A stretch of DNA of 54,872 nt from Bacteroidales bacterium (GCA_009785505.1 WQWA01000010.1:1-54872), one strand, 5' to 3'; positions 44,174 to 52,541 are shown, numbered from the stretch's first letter. A program made the numbers and translations. Notes: generated by a model not told the origin, from the sequence alone.

Positions 44174-44956
44174 CTATTGCAGGCGGATATACCCCACCGG
44201 CATAATATACAACGGCTCTTCTTCCGGCGGAAGCTGCATGACGCGGCTAACCTCATTATCATTAAAAGCACCAACAGCGACAGTTCCTAAGCCAAGGGCT
44301 TCGACTTGCAAATAAACATTTTGAGCCGAGTGCCCTAAATCCATAGGCACATATCTTTCGCGACCGCGAGGTCCGTAACGAACTTCCGAACGGCTAAAAA
44401 TAGCACTCCAAAACACCGAAAAAGGCGCTTCTTTGACAAAAATTTGACCCAGTGCGGCACGAGCAAGCTCTTCTCTCACATCTTGATCAATAACTTTTAC
44501 GAGTTTGTGTTTTTCCGAAATGTATCTGTACACGCCCGGTTCAATACCTTCTACATTTCCGATTACAGCATAAATTTCGAGCGGAAAAGTTGCACCGGCA
44601 GAAGGAGCCGTACGGAATCCGCCTCTAAAAGACGGACGATTGGGAGGTGCATCCGGTCTGTCCTCTCTTGGAAGAGTGACACCGAAAGCCGCCCATAAAA
44701 CCTGCGACACTTGTTCGGCAGATAACGGTTTGTCTTGAAAACGTCGGTGCGAACGGCGATTGGCTAACGCTTGCTCTACACTCATCGTGCCATCAAGTCT
44801 TGGCGAAGGCAAGATGTAGGTCACAGGGTTGTCGCTTATGCGTGTTAAAACTGTACCCTCTGCTTCATTGGTGGGTGTTGCTGCGGTATTACACGCAACA
44901 AAAATCATTGGGAGAATTGCTCCAAATAACCATTTTTTTGGAAATAGATTTTTCAT
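44174..44956 (-). CDS. SagB/ThcOx-like nitroreductase-fold lipoprotein
   Basis: A 260-residue protein with a lipoprotein signal (MKNLFPKKWLFGAILPMIFVAC, Cys22) followed by a nitroreductase-fold domain. SVEQALANRRSHRRFQDKPL is the FMN-binding Arg-Ser/His-x-Arg region, then APSAGATFPLEIYAV and a late LGLGTVAVGAFND segment. This looks like the SagB/ThcOx dehydrogenase group, known from azoline oxidation in modified peptides but also found as stand-alone genes. No cyclodehydratase or precursor peptide gene is nearby. The export signal is odd for an FMN enzyme. I start at the Met of the signal; an upstream frame to 45019 lies in the promoter. Confidence 0.85.
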   Translation of the reverse strand: MKNLFPKKWLFGAILPMIFVACNTAATPTNEAEGTVLTRISDNPVTYILPSPRLDGTMSVEQALANRRSHRRFQDKPLSAEQVSQVLWAAFGVTLPREDRPDAPPNRPSFRGGFRTAPSAGATFPLEIYAVIGNVEGIEPGVYRYISEKHKLVKVIDQDVREELARAALGQIFVKEAPFSVFWSAIFSRSEVRYGPRGRERYVPMDLGHSAQNVYLQVEALGLGTVAVGAFNDNEVSRVMQLPPEEEPLYIMPVGYIRLQ

Positions 44957-44975
44957 AATTTCTGCATTTTTTTTG

Positions 44976-44983
44976 CAAATATA
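44976..44983 (-). promoter_or_regulatory. -7 element of nitroreductase-like gene
   Basis: Minus-strand TATATTTG, 19 bases before the ATG at 44956. Confidence 0.6.
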
Positions 44984-45029
44984 CGAAATAATTCTCAATT
45001 TTCCATTTTCCATTCTCAATTATTTTTCG

Positions 45030-45037
45030 TATCTTTG
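45030..45037 (+). promoter_or_regulatory. -7 element of mgtE
   Basis: TATCTTTG, giving an expected leader of about 45 bases before mgtE that holds the leader ORF at 45060. Confidence 0.65.
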
Positions 45038-45059
45038 CAAACCAAAAATCGTACACAGT

Positions 45060-45092
45060 ATGATTTTGAAACTAAATGTGGAAATCCAATGA
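45060..45092 (+). CDS. Candidate leader peptide upstream of mgtE (10 codons)
   Basis: The first ATG after the promoter opens a 10-codon frame, MILKLNVEIQ, ending in TGA that overlaps the mgtE start as ATGA (45089-45092). It uses a different frame from mgtE. Position, tight overlap and lack of another ATG before mgtE suggest that translation of mgtE is coupled to it. No family similarity can be judged at this length. Confidence 0.4.
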   Translation: MILKLNVEIQ

Positions 45093-46498
45093 CACTACAC
45101 GAGAAAATACTTGATCACATTTCCAACAGGGACATGCTTGGGCTTAAAAGTACACTCGCAGAGGTGGAAGAGTTGGAATTTCTTGATGCATTTTACGATC
45201 TATCGGACGAAGCACAAGTAATTGCGTTCAGATTGCTCACCAAAGATAAGGCTTTATCCATATTTGAGGAACTCGACACAGAGGAACAGCAGAACTTGCT
45301 ACGTTCGTTTACCGGAGAACGTGCGATAGAATTTGTCAATGAAATGGCACCTGACGACAGGGTAAAACTTTTGGACGAACTTCCGGCTAATGTAGCGAAA
45401 AAGCTTATAGCCTCGCTATCTCCCGAAGAACGTGCAGTTACAAACATTTTGATGGGTTACGAACCGGAAACCGCCGGTCGTATCATGACTACGGAATATA
45501 TTTCGTTGAGAAAAGAAATGACTGTAGAGCAAGCCTTGGAGAAAGTAAGTTTGCAGGCAGAAGATAAAGAAACCGTTTATACGTTATTTGTAACAGATGT
45601 CTTCAGAAAACTTGAGGGCGTGCTTACCCTAAAAGGTTTGTTGATTGCAAAAGGCACGAGAGGTAAAACTATTGGGAAAACAGATGGGAACACGCTTGTT
45701 GGAGACATAATGTCCAAAAATGCAATAAGTGTATTCACTGATACTGACCAGGAGGAAGTTGCTCGCATTTTGCAAGAATTAGATCTTTTGGCAATTCCGG
45801 TTGTAGATAGAGAAGAACGACTTGTAGGAATTGTTACAATTGATGATGCGATTGATATTTTGGAAGAAGAAGCAACGGAAGACATTCTCGACCATGCAGG
45901 TTTAGCCGGAACGTCAACCAATGAGTCAGACAGAAGTGAAGTTTTGATTCATGGAAGTCTTTGGGAAATCTTAAAAGTTCGCTTGCCGATTCTGCTTATA
46001 ACATTGGCTCTTGGAATGGTATCAGGACTTGTCATCGACAGCTTTGAATCAACACTGGAAGCCATTGTTGGTGTCGCCGTTTTTATTCCGATGGTTATGG
46101 GAATGGGAGGAAATATCGGGACGCAGTCGTCAACTATTTTTATCCGTGGATTTGTGTTGGGACACATCAAAATAAACGAATTTGCAAAACCTTTTCTCAA
46201 AAATATAGGTGTGGGACTAGCTATTGGAGCATTGGCCGGCTTATTGGCAGGAACTGTTGCATGGCTTTGGCAAGGAATGCCGAATGATATACCGGCTCTA
46301 GGACTTGCCGTGGGTGTTGCGATGATGATCTCAATGACAACAGCTTCTCTGCTGGGCTACTTAGTACCTTACTTGCTCATAAAAATGAACCTCGACCAAG
46401 CTGCCGGATCTGCGCCCATTATTACAACATTGAAGGATATTATGGCGCTGACGATTTATTTCGTCTGCGTAACCTTATTTTTAGGAAAATTTGGGTGA
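45089..46498 (+). CDS. mgtE: Magnesium transporter MgtE
   Basis: A 469-residue Mg2+ channel: N-domain of superhelical repeats (1 to about 130), two CBS domains (about 130-260, with AGRIMTTEYISLRKEMTVEQ and VDREERLVGIVTIDDAIDIL), the connecting plug helix, and five C-terminal membrane helices with MVMGMGGNIGTQSSTIFIRG, the pore region, plus a conserved Asp in NLDQAAGSAP. The CBS and N domains close the channel when cytoplasmic Mg2+ is high. A longer frame opens with TTG at 45035 inside the -7 box; I reject it and use ATG 45089, which overlaps a leader ORF. Confidence 0.95.
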   Translation: MTLHEKILDHISNRDMLGLKSTLAEVEELEFLDAFYDLSDEAQVIAFRLLTKDKALSIFEELDTEEQQNLLRSFTGERAIEFVNEMAPDDRVKLLDELPANVAKKLIASLSPEERAVTNILMGYEPETAGRIMTTEYISLRKEMTVEQALEKVSLQAEDKETVYTLFVTDVFRKLEGVLTLKGLLIAKGTRGKTIGKTDGNTLVGDIMSKNAISVFTDTDQEEVARILQELDLLAIPVVDREERLVGIVTIDDAIDILEEEATEDILDHAGLAGTSTNESDRSEVLIHGSLWEILKVRLPILLITLALGMVSGLVIDSFESTLEAIVGVAVFIPMVMGMGGNIGTQSSTIFIRGFVLGHIKINEFAKPFLKNIGVGLAIGALAGLLAGTVAWLWQGMPNDIPALGLAVGVAMMISMTTASLLGYLVPYLLIKMNLDQAAGSAPIITTLKDIMALTIYFVCVTLFLGKFG

Positions 46499-46524
46499 AA
46501 ATAAGTATAATTCACAATTTTTCG

Positions 46525-46532
46525 TATCTTTG
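46525..46532 (+). promoter_or_regulatory. -7 element of pnuC
   Basis: TATCTTTG, 19 bases before the pnuC ATG. Confidence 0.6.
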
Positions 46533-46551
46533 CAGTCCAATATGAATTTGT

Positions 46552-47220
46552 ATGGAAATTTTTAACATTGAAAATCCGCTTTTCACGCTTTTAGGCTACG
46601 GAATTCCCCTTTTGGAATTTGTGGGCGTGGTATTAGGCATTGGTTCGGTTTACCTTGCTACGCGTGGTAAAGCGGTTAATTTTTTGCTTGGTGCGGTGGG
46701 AATGTCGTTTTTGGCGGTATTTCTTTTTCAAAAAGGATTGTATTCGACAATGATTTTACAAGTCATTTTGGTTTGTTTTTGTATCTATGGGTATTACAGC
46801 TGGACAAAACCAAAAAAAGACGAGAAAAAAACAGCCAATCAACAGAAAGAAGTTACAACTTTAACCAATAAACAACGGGTTTTTCTTATTGTCGGACTTC
46901 TTGTCTTTATGGGTGCTTGGGGTTCGATGATGCTTTTTGCAAAACCGGATTTTTTGCGAACAATTTTTACGGAAACTTATGACAGTCTGGTGCTGGGCTA
47001 TTTTGATGCGTTTGTTTTGATTGCGGCAACAACAGGTATGTATCTTCGCACGCAGAAAAAAATTGAAAATTGGTATGTGTTTTTATCGTCCGATACTGCA
47101 GGTATTATTTTGTTTACCTTGTCGGGAGCATATTTCATGGTATTGATGTGTAGTATTTACTGGCTTCTTGATATAAAAGGAATTATCGGTTGGCGGAAAG
47201 AAATGAAAACGTATAATTAA
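46552..47220 (+). CDS. pnuC: Nicotinamide mononucleotide/riboside transporter PnuC
   Basis: A 222-residue membrane protein with about seven helices. The N-terminal part has LLEFVGVVLGIGSVYLATRG and the middle ILVCFCIYGYYSWTKPK, where YGYYSW carries the PnuC aromatic motif. A Lys/Gln/Thr-rich cytoplasmic loop follows (about 85-105), and the end is the typical IYWLLDIKGIIGWRK. It brings pyridine nucleoside for NAD salvage. No salvage kinase gene is adjacent. Its stop codon overlaps the stop of the convergent RNase R gene (TTAA, 47217-47220). Confidence 0.92.
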   Translation: MEIFNIENPLFTLLGYGIPLLEFVGVVLGIGSVYLATRGKAVNFLLGAVGMSFLAVFLFQKGLYSTMILQVILVCFCIYGYYSWTKPKKDEKKTANQQKEVTTLTNKQRVFLIVGLLVFMGAWGSMMLFAKPDFLRTIFTETYDSLVLGYFDAFVLIAATTGMYLRTQKKIENWYVFLSSDTAGIILFTLSGAYFMVLMCSIYWLLDIKGIIGWRKEMKTYN

Positions 47221-49349
47221 TTTTCCACTAACAAAAAATCCATTCGTTTTTTGGCTAAATCAACGTTGTGCACCTGGATTTTAACCTTACCGCCAAGTTT
47301 GTATTGTTGTCCGTAGCGACGGCCAATCACTTGATAATTGTCCTCATCGAGATAATAAATATCATCGTGCAACGTTTGCAATGAAACCATGCCTTCGCAC
47401 TTGTTGCCTTCGATCTCTACAAAAATTCCATACTTGCTGACACCCGAAATAACACCATTAAATTCTTCGCCAATATGGTCTTTCATAAATTCCGCCTGTT
47501 TGTATTTGATGGATAAACGCTCAGCATCGGCGGCCTTTTTTTCCATTTTTGAACAATGTTCGCAATATTCCTCGTACTCTTTCGCATTAACGGAACTTTG
47601 GTTTTCCAAATAACGTTCCAATAAACGATGGGTCATTACATCGGGATAGCGCCGAATGGGCGATGTAAAATGCGAATAAAACGGAAATGCCAAGCCGTAA
47701 TGTCCGATGTTTTCGGTGGAATAATAGGCTTTGCTCATCGTGCGGATGGCAATGGTTTCAATCATGGCTTCTTCGCCTTTTCCTGCAATCTTTTTGAACA
47801 AGTTATTGAACGAAGACGCCAACTCCGAACGGCTTCCGGTCTTCATTTTGTAGCCTAATTTTCCGACAAATTGCACAAACGTTGCTAATTTTTCCGATTG
47901 AGGCTCGGCATGCACGCGATAGATGAATGTCTTGGCTTTCGTGGGTTTTCCGGATTGTGAAAGCTGGTTTTTATTGCGTCCGATAAATTCGGCAACGCAT
48001 TTATTCGCCAACAACATAAATTCTTCAATCATCCAATTGGCTTCTTTGCTTTCCTTCACGTAAACGCCGATCGGACGGGCATTTTCGTCCAGTTGAAACC
48101 GCACTTCCGTAGAGTGAAAATTGATTGCACCATGCTCAAATCGTTTTTTCCGTAGGATTGCAGCCAATTTATGCATCGGCAGAATTTGCTCGGCACAATC
48201 GCCTTTGCCCGTTTCTATAACTTCTTGTGCCTCTTCGTATGCAAATCTGCGAATGCTGTGAATGACGGTTTTTCCAAACCACGTGTTGATAATCTGTGCT
48301 TTTTCGTTCATCTCAAAAACGGCGGAAAACGTGAGTTTATCTTCGTTCGGACGTAGCGAACAAACACCGTTGCACAATTTTTCGGGCAACATCGGAATTG
48401 TTCTATCCACCAAATAAATCGAAGTTGCACGGTCATACGCCTCTTTATCGAGAATCGAATTGGGTTGCACATAGTGCGTTACATCTGCAATGTGCACGCC
48501 GATTTCAAAATTTCCATTTTCCAAGGTGCGAAATGACAATGCATCATCGAAATCTTTGGCATCGGCAGGGTCAATCGTGATTGTCGGAACATTGCGAAAA
48601 TCACGGCGTTTGGCAATTTCCGTTTCAGGAATTTCCACAGGAATTTTTTCTGCTTCCGCTTCTACTTTTTTCGGAAAAGACAATGGAAAATCCAGCTCTG
48701 CCAAAATAGATTGCATTTCCACATCATTATCGCCCGGATTACCCAAAACTGTTACAATTTCGCCGGTCGGATTACGCATTTTCGGATTCCATTCTGTGAT
48801 TTTTGCCAACACTTTTTGACCGTTTTTTGCTTTGCCGATATCTTCTTTCGGAATAAAAATATCTACGCCATTGTTGTCTACCACGACCATGGCGTATTTG
48901 GGGAAAATCTGCAAAATGCCTACAAAATTTTCTTTTTGCCGTTTAACAATTTCAATGATTTTTCCTTCCGGGCGTTTACCTTTGCGTTGCGGAAACAAAG
49001 AAACCTTGACCAAATCTCCGTTCAAAGCAAGATTTGTGTTGTTTGGAGCGATAAAAATGTCTTCTATATGCCGGTCTTTCGGCAAAATATAGGCTTTCCC
49101 CGTGGATTTCATGTCGACCGTTCCCAAAATTACACTTTTGGGTTCATCTTCTACAACATATTTCGGATTTAGTTTGTATTTTCCGCGTTTTTGTTCCAAA
49201 AGAACGTTTTGTTCGGCCAAATCCAAAATCAGCGATGCAATTTGCTGTCGCCCGGCTTTATCGCCAACGCCCATGCGGGCAGTGATTTGCTTTTGATTAA
49301 ATGCATCAAATGGATGCTTTGCGAAAAAACGAAGGAGCTGCGATTTCAT
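47217..49349 (-). CDS. rnr: Ribonuclease R
   Basis: A 3'-5' exoribonuclease able to degrade structured RNA. The 710-residue protein has an N-terminal winged-helix-like region (MKSQLLRFFAKHPFDAFNQ), cold-shock/OB domains (about 70-210), the RNB catalytic domain with TITIDPADAKDFDDALSF, whose four Asp bind Mg2+, and a C-terminal S1 domain (EEFNGVISGVSKYGIFVEI). It ends without the long Lys-rich tail of E. coli RNase R. Its promoter faces the one of the barrel gene at 49444. Confidence 0.96.
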   Translation of the reverse strand: MKSQLLRFFAKHPFDAFNQKQITARMGVGDKAGRQQIASLILDLAEQNVLLEQKRGKYKLNPKYVVEDEPKSVILGTVDMKSTGKAYILPKDRHIEDIFIAPNNTNLALNGDLVKVSLFPQRKGKRPEGKIIEIVKRQKENFVGILQIFPKYAMVVVDNNGVDIFIPKEDIGKAKNGQKVLAKITEWNPKMRNPTGEIVTVLGNPGDNDVEMQSILAELDFPLSFPKKVEAEAEKIPVEIPETEIAKRRDFRNVPTITIDPADAKDFDDALSFRTLENGNFEIGVHIADVTHYVQPNSILDKEAYDRATSIYLVDRTIPMLPEKLCNGVCSLRPNEDKLTFSAVFEMNEKAQIINTWFGKTVIHSIRRFAYEEAQEVIETGKGDCAEQILPMHKLAAILRKKRFEHGAINFHSTEVRFQLDENARPIGVYVKESKEANWMIEEFMLLANKCVAEFIGRNKNQLSQSGKPTKAKTFIYRVHAEPQSEKLATFVQFVGKLGYKMKTGSRSELASSFNNLFKKIAGKGEEAMIETIAIRTMSKAYYSTENIGHYGLAFPFYSHFTSPIRRYPDVMTHRLLERYLENQSSVNAKEYEEYCEHCSKMEKKAADAERLSIKYKQAEFMKDHIGEEFNGVISGVSKYGIFVEIEGNKCEGMVSLQTLHDDIYYLDEDNYQVIGRRYGQQYKLGGKVKIQVHNVDLAKKRMDFLLVEN

Positions 49350-49365
49350 GGGATTTATTTTTTTG

Positions 49366-49373
49366 CAAAGTTA
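49366..49373 (-). promoter_or_regulatory. -7 element of rnr
   Basis: Minus-strand TAACTTTG, 16 bases before the rnr ATG. Confidence 0.6.
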
Positions 49374-49381
49374 CGAAAAAA

Positions 49382-49413
49382 TTTGCAATTGTCATTTCTT
49401 TTGCATAACTTTG
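49382..49413 (+). promoter_or_regulatory. Promoter of barrel gene 49444
   Basis: TTTG 49382-49385, 20-bp spacer, TAACTTTG 49406-49413. Same boxes and spacing as the paralogue's promoter at 52580. Confidence 0.75.
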
Positions 49414-49443
49414 TGGCTTGTTATAAACCAAAAAACAAACACC

Positions 49444-50076
49444 ATGAAAAAATTACTAGCAACAACTTTAACATTGTTTTTAACGGCAAGCTTAACAGCT
49501 CAAATTTCGTTCGGTCCTCGTGCAGGATTTAACTTGACAAACTTGCATGAATCTCACGGATCAATTTCGATTAATGGCGACTTCAAACCAGGGTTTCAAT
49601 TGGGTGTGGTCGCAAATATTCCGGTTCTTGGAGATCTGCTTTCTATTCAGCCCGGACTCCTATTTGCTCAACAGGGAGCCAAATTCAATAATTTTTTGGG
49701 AACGGGAGCCGACGCCACATTCAACCTTAACTATTTACAGATGCCTATCAATGCTCAGTTTGGATTTGATGTAGGTCAAAATGCGAGAATTTTGCTACAA
49801 GCAGGTCCGTATTTGGGATTTGCTTTGGGCGGAACTATAAAGGCTGAATTTCAAGGGCGAACGCAAACCACTGACATCAATTTTGGAAGCGGAGACATGG
49901 ATACGAGACGCTTTGATTTCGGTGTTGGTTTTGGTGCCGGTGTAGAATTCGGCAGGTTTCAAGTTGGAATTGGCTACAATTTAGGTATTGCCAATCTTTC
50001 TAACGCGGATAATGTTACAACCAGAAACAGTGGTTTAGCATTGACAGTAACGTATTTGTTTAGCGGTCGTCGCTAA
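49444..50076 (+). CDS. Outer-membrane beta-barrel protein, paralogue A
   Basis: A 210-residue exported barrel: signal MKKLLATTLTLFLTASLTAQ, then ISFGPRAGFNLTNLHES, a run of strands including SIQPGLLFAQQGAKF, LNYLQMPINAQFGFDVGQ and ILLQAGPYLGFALGG, and the end LALTVTYLFSGRR. It belongs to the porin-like / outer membrane beta-barrel family common in Bacteroidota and is a close paralogue of the gene at 52677. The frame extends upstream to 49348 through the promoter; I start at ATG 49444. cutC follows after 9 bases, probably cotranscribed. Confidence 0.88.
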   Translation: MKKLLATTLTLFLTASLTAQISFGPRAGFNLTNLHESHGSISINGDFKPGFQLGVVANIPVLGDLLSIQPGLLFAQQGAKFNNFLGTGADATFNLNYLQMPINAQFGFDVGQNARILLQAGPYLGFALGGTIKAEFQGRTQTTDINFGSGDMDTRRFDFGVGFGAGVEFGRFQVGIGYNLGIANLSNADNVTTRNSGLALTVTYLFSGRR

Positions 50077-50085
50077 ACACAAAAA

Positions 50086-50808
50086 ATGAAGCGACCAATT
50101 ATTATCGAAGTGTGTGCAGACTCAGTTGAGTCTGCACTTATTGCTCAAGTGGCTGGTGCACATCGTGTGGAGTTGTGCACCAATCTTCCGGAAGGTGGCA
50201 CAACGCCGTCGTTGGGCGTGCTGAATTTAGCTCGAAAACGGTTGTCTATAAAATTGTATGTGCTCATTCGTCCTCGTGGCGGGGATTTTTTGTACAATGA
50301 TTTGGAGTTTGAAATCATGAAATCTGAGATTGAGCATTGCGGAAAAATAGGGTGCGATGGTGTGGTTATTGGGATGCTTAACAGCGATGGAACAGTTGAT
50401 ATGCCTCGAAATAGAGAGTTAATCGAAATAGCCAAACGCTATTCGATGGGTGTTACTTTTCATCGGGCATTCGACCACTGTGTTGATTTCTTTCAAGGTT
50501 TGGAAGATGTTATCCAACTTGGTTGTGAACGAATTTTAACTTCCGGAGGACAAAAAACAGCGGTAGAGGGCATACCGATTCTTGCTCAATTGATTGAAAA
50601 AGCCTATAATCGAATTTCCATTATGCCCGGAGCCGGAATCACGCCCGAAAACATTGCTGAAATCATTGAAAAAACAGGTGCTACAGAAATTCACGGTACA
50701 TTCAGAAGCTTGCAACAAAGTGAGATGAAATATAAAAATCCGGCGTTCGCAGACGAATACGATTTTTATCTTTCGGATGTTGAGAGGTTGAGAAAGGTCT
50801 TATGGTAA
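50086..50808 (+). CDS. cutC: Copper homeostasis protein CutC
   Basis: A 240-residue TIM-barrel protein with the family opening IIEVCADSVESALIAQVAGA and VELCTNLPEGGTTPS, then VLIRPRGGDFLY, VTFHRAFDH and ILTSGGQKTA motifs, and MPGAGITPENI near the end. It is implicated in copper handling in some bacteria, but the biochemical role is still uncertain and the family is cytoplasmic. The link with a barrel gene 9 bases upstream gives no clear functional hint. Confidence 0.94.
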   Translation: MKRPIIIEVCADSVESALIAQVAGAHRVELCTNLPEGGTTPSLGVLNLARKRLSIKLYVLIRPRGGDFLYNDLEFEIMKSEIEHCGKIGCDGVVIGMLNSDGTVDMPRNRELIEIAKRYSMGVTFHRAFDHCVDFFQGLEDVIQLGCERILTSGGQKTAVEGIPILAQLIEKAYNRISIMPGAGITPENIAEIIEKTGATEIHGTFRSLQQSEMKYKNPAFADEYDFYLSDVERLRKVLW

Positions 50809-50810
50809 GG

Positions 50811-50857
50811 GGACTCCTCGACTTCGTCCACTTCGTGGGCTTCGCTCGGAATGACGG
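50811..50857. repeat. Dispersed GTCATTCCGAG-type repeat, reverse
   Basis: Begins GGACTCCTCGACTTCG and ends CTCGGAATGACGG, the reverse form of the element at 13923. It starts 2 bases after the cutC stop. Confidence 0.8.
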
Positions 50858-50878
50858 TGGATAAACAAAAGAGGAGAA

Positions 50879-50913
50879 AAAAAGTAGCGGAGGCAAAGCC
50901 TCCGCTACTTTTT
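50879..50913. terminator. Bidirectional terminator hairpin, 35 nt
   Basis: Perfect 16-bp stem AAAAAGTAGCGGAGGC / GCCTCCGCTACTTTTT with loop AAA. A-run and T-run lie in the stem, so it can end cutC on the plus strand and the M81 gene on the minus strand. Confidence 0.8.
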
Positions 50914-50937
50914 CCATTCCCTCCTTTCAGACTCAAT

Positions 50938-50976
50938 CGTCATTCCGAGCGAAACGCAGTGAAGTGAGGAATCTCC
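50938..50976. repeat. Dispersed GTCATTCCGAG-type repeat, forward (short)
   Basis: CGTCATTCCGAGCGAAACG ... AGTGAGGAATCTCC, a shorter relative of the element at 13923; lies 8 bases beyond the M81 gene stop. Confidence 0.8.
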
Positions 50977-50984
50977 TTATTATA

Positions 50985-52541
50985 TCATCGTCCGTAAACC
51001 TCCCTCGCCGAAGGCACAAATATCACATTAAGTTCGGGATCGGGCATATCAGGGTCAAATGGAAATATAGGTCTGACAATACGCTTGAACGGCAGATTCA
51101 CAATGTCTTGATCCACCCCGCCTCGCGTGTGAGCCATCACCCAATCCGCCTGCATGTTAAACCAATCGGGCACGAGATACCCTTGCTTCACAATGACAAT
51201 ATCTGCCTCTCGCGGATTCAAGCCGATAGCGAGCATCTGGTTTTCGCGATGGTATGCTGCGCGGCCCTGTGTTACAATCACATAAACGCTTCCAACTTTG
51301 ATGACTGCTTCTCGATCACTTGTAAACATCACCGTTCCGGATAGTCTTACAGGACCTTCAAAACGATCATCTTCCATGGCACCCACCATGGCTGTGGCTT
51401 GTCCGCCCACACCTGCTCTTCTTGCGGCAGCAATCATCTCCGGGCCCGGAATTGAAGCGTAAATTACGGATTTTCCATCCGGTGTTTGAAATTCCGGACG
51501 TTGTAGAAGTCTGGCCAAAGTCCAGGTTACATCGCCCGATCCGCCCGCAGTTGGATTATCGCCCATATCGCTGATGAAAAAAGGCCTTTTGTTGCTCGCA
51601 ATTGCAGCATCCAAACTCTCTTCGAACGACATGACGGGTGCTTCGAAGTCAAATTCATGACGAACAGACCAAAATCTTTCTGCCAATTGTCTTGCAGAGT
51701 GGCTGACTTGCCTTCTGTTGTCGCCGACTACCATAACAACGGCTTGGTTGCGAGGTTCATCAGCCCATGCATATGAAATCCATATTCCGGCATCTATCAC
51801 GCCGGGAAGAGCCTCAATGCTTGGAAGCATGGCGTAAAGCGATTTTGCGGGTTCGATACGCGTACTTGTCATTTCGCCCGGAAGCAATATAGGAACGGCA
51901 ACCCAAGCCTTATACGCCGGACGTCCCTTTCCGGAAATCAAACGATTGTAAAGGTTTGTAATCGCACGGCGATGCGTCTCTGCCACATCTTCGTGAGGGG
52001 CAGTACGGAAAGTAGTGATTAAATCCGTGTATTTTGCCAACCGCAAAGACACATTGCCGTGCAGATCCATCGAGGTTGAGATGACGGCATCATTGCCGAT
52101 AACGCCGCGTATTCTCTGAAGAAAATCTCCCTCCGGATCATCCAATCCCACAACGCTCATCGCCCCATGAATGCGGAAAACGAAGCCATCGTAAGGCATA
52201 TTCTCACGGATGATATCCAGTTTTTTGTTGACCAAATATTCGTAGGTTTCGCGCGTAACAATTCCACCGGGAGTAGCTGCGGAAAATATCGCTGGAAGCC
52301 ACACGGCACCCTGACCCATCGCAGAATCGGGATGCAGGTAAGGAAAAAGCTGCAAGAGTGCATCGCCCTCAAACTGACGAAAAGCCTCTAAAGGCGTAAC
52401 AGCCGGCGAGAACGTACTGCTTTCTAACGAAATACCCGCGATTCCGATGCGTGGACGAAAATCCGGATCATGCGTTGCCGTTTTACAACCCTGCAACACC
52501 AAAAATAGGCTGAGAATCAATAATAAATGTATTTTTTGCAT
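50985..52541 (-). CDS. M81 family metallopeptidase-like lipoprotein (MlrC-like)
   Basis: A 518-residue lipoprotein (Cys19 in LVLQGC). It matches the M81/DUF1485 family whose best-known member, MlrC, cleaves linearised microcystin. The family opening is RIGIAGISLESSTFSP with Glu40 as a likely zinc ligand. FRIHGAMSVVGLDDPEG, STSMDLHGNVS and RTAPHEDV supply the other Asp and His candidates. The C-terminal half carries DMGDNPTAGGSGDVTW, typical of the family. Most family members are cytoplasmic, so the lipoprotein signal suggests periplasmic or surface peptide use here. The substrate is unknown. Start chosen at the signal-peptide Met, not the longer frame to 52586. Confidence 0.9.
   Translation of the reverse strand: MQKIHLLLILSLFLVLQGCKTATHDPDFRPRIGIAGISLESSTFSPAVTPLEAFRQFEGDALLQLFPYLHPDSAMGQGAVWLPAIFSAATPGGIVTRETYEYLVNKKLDIIRENMPYDGFVFRIHGAMSVVGLDDPEGDFLQRIRGVIGNDAVISTSMDLHGNVSLRLAKYTDLITTFRTAPHEDVAETHRRAITNLYNRLISGKGRPAYKAWVAVPILLPGEMTSTRIEPAKSLYAMLPSIEALPGVIDAGIWISYAWADEPRNQAVVMVVGDNRRQVSHSARQLAERFWSVRHEFDFEAPVMSFEESLDAAIASNKRPFFISDMGDNPTAGGSGDVTWTLARLLQRPEFQTPDGKSVIYASIPGPEMIAAARRAGVGGQATAMVGAMEDDRFEGPVRLSGTVMFTSDREAVIKVGSVYVIVTQGRAAYHRENQMLAIGLNPREADIVIVKQGYLVPDWFNMQADWVMAHTRGGVDQDIVNLPFKRIVRPIFPFDPDMPDPELNVIFVPSAREVYGR

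Noticed and set aside
46499-46551. Riboswitch upstream of pnuC
   Set aside because: The leader after the -7 box is only about 15 bases, too short for a known aptamer.
46542-46565. Seven-codon ORF MNLYGNF overlapping the pnuC start
   Set aside because: Very short, uses an ATG 10 bases before pnuC and runs into the gene in another frame; nothing beyond chance supports it.
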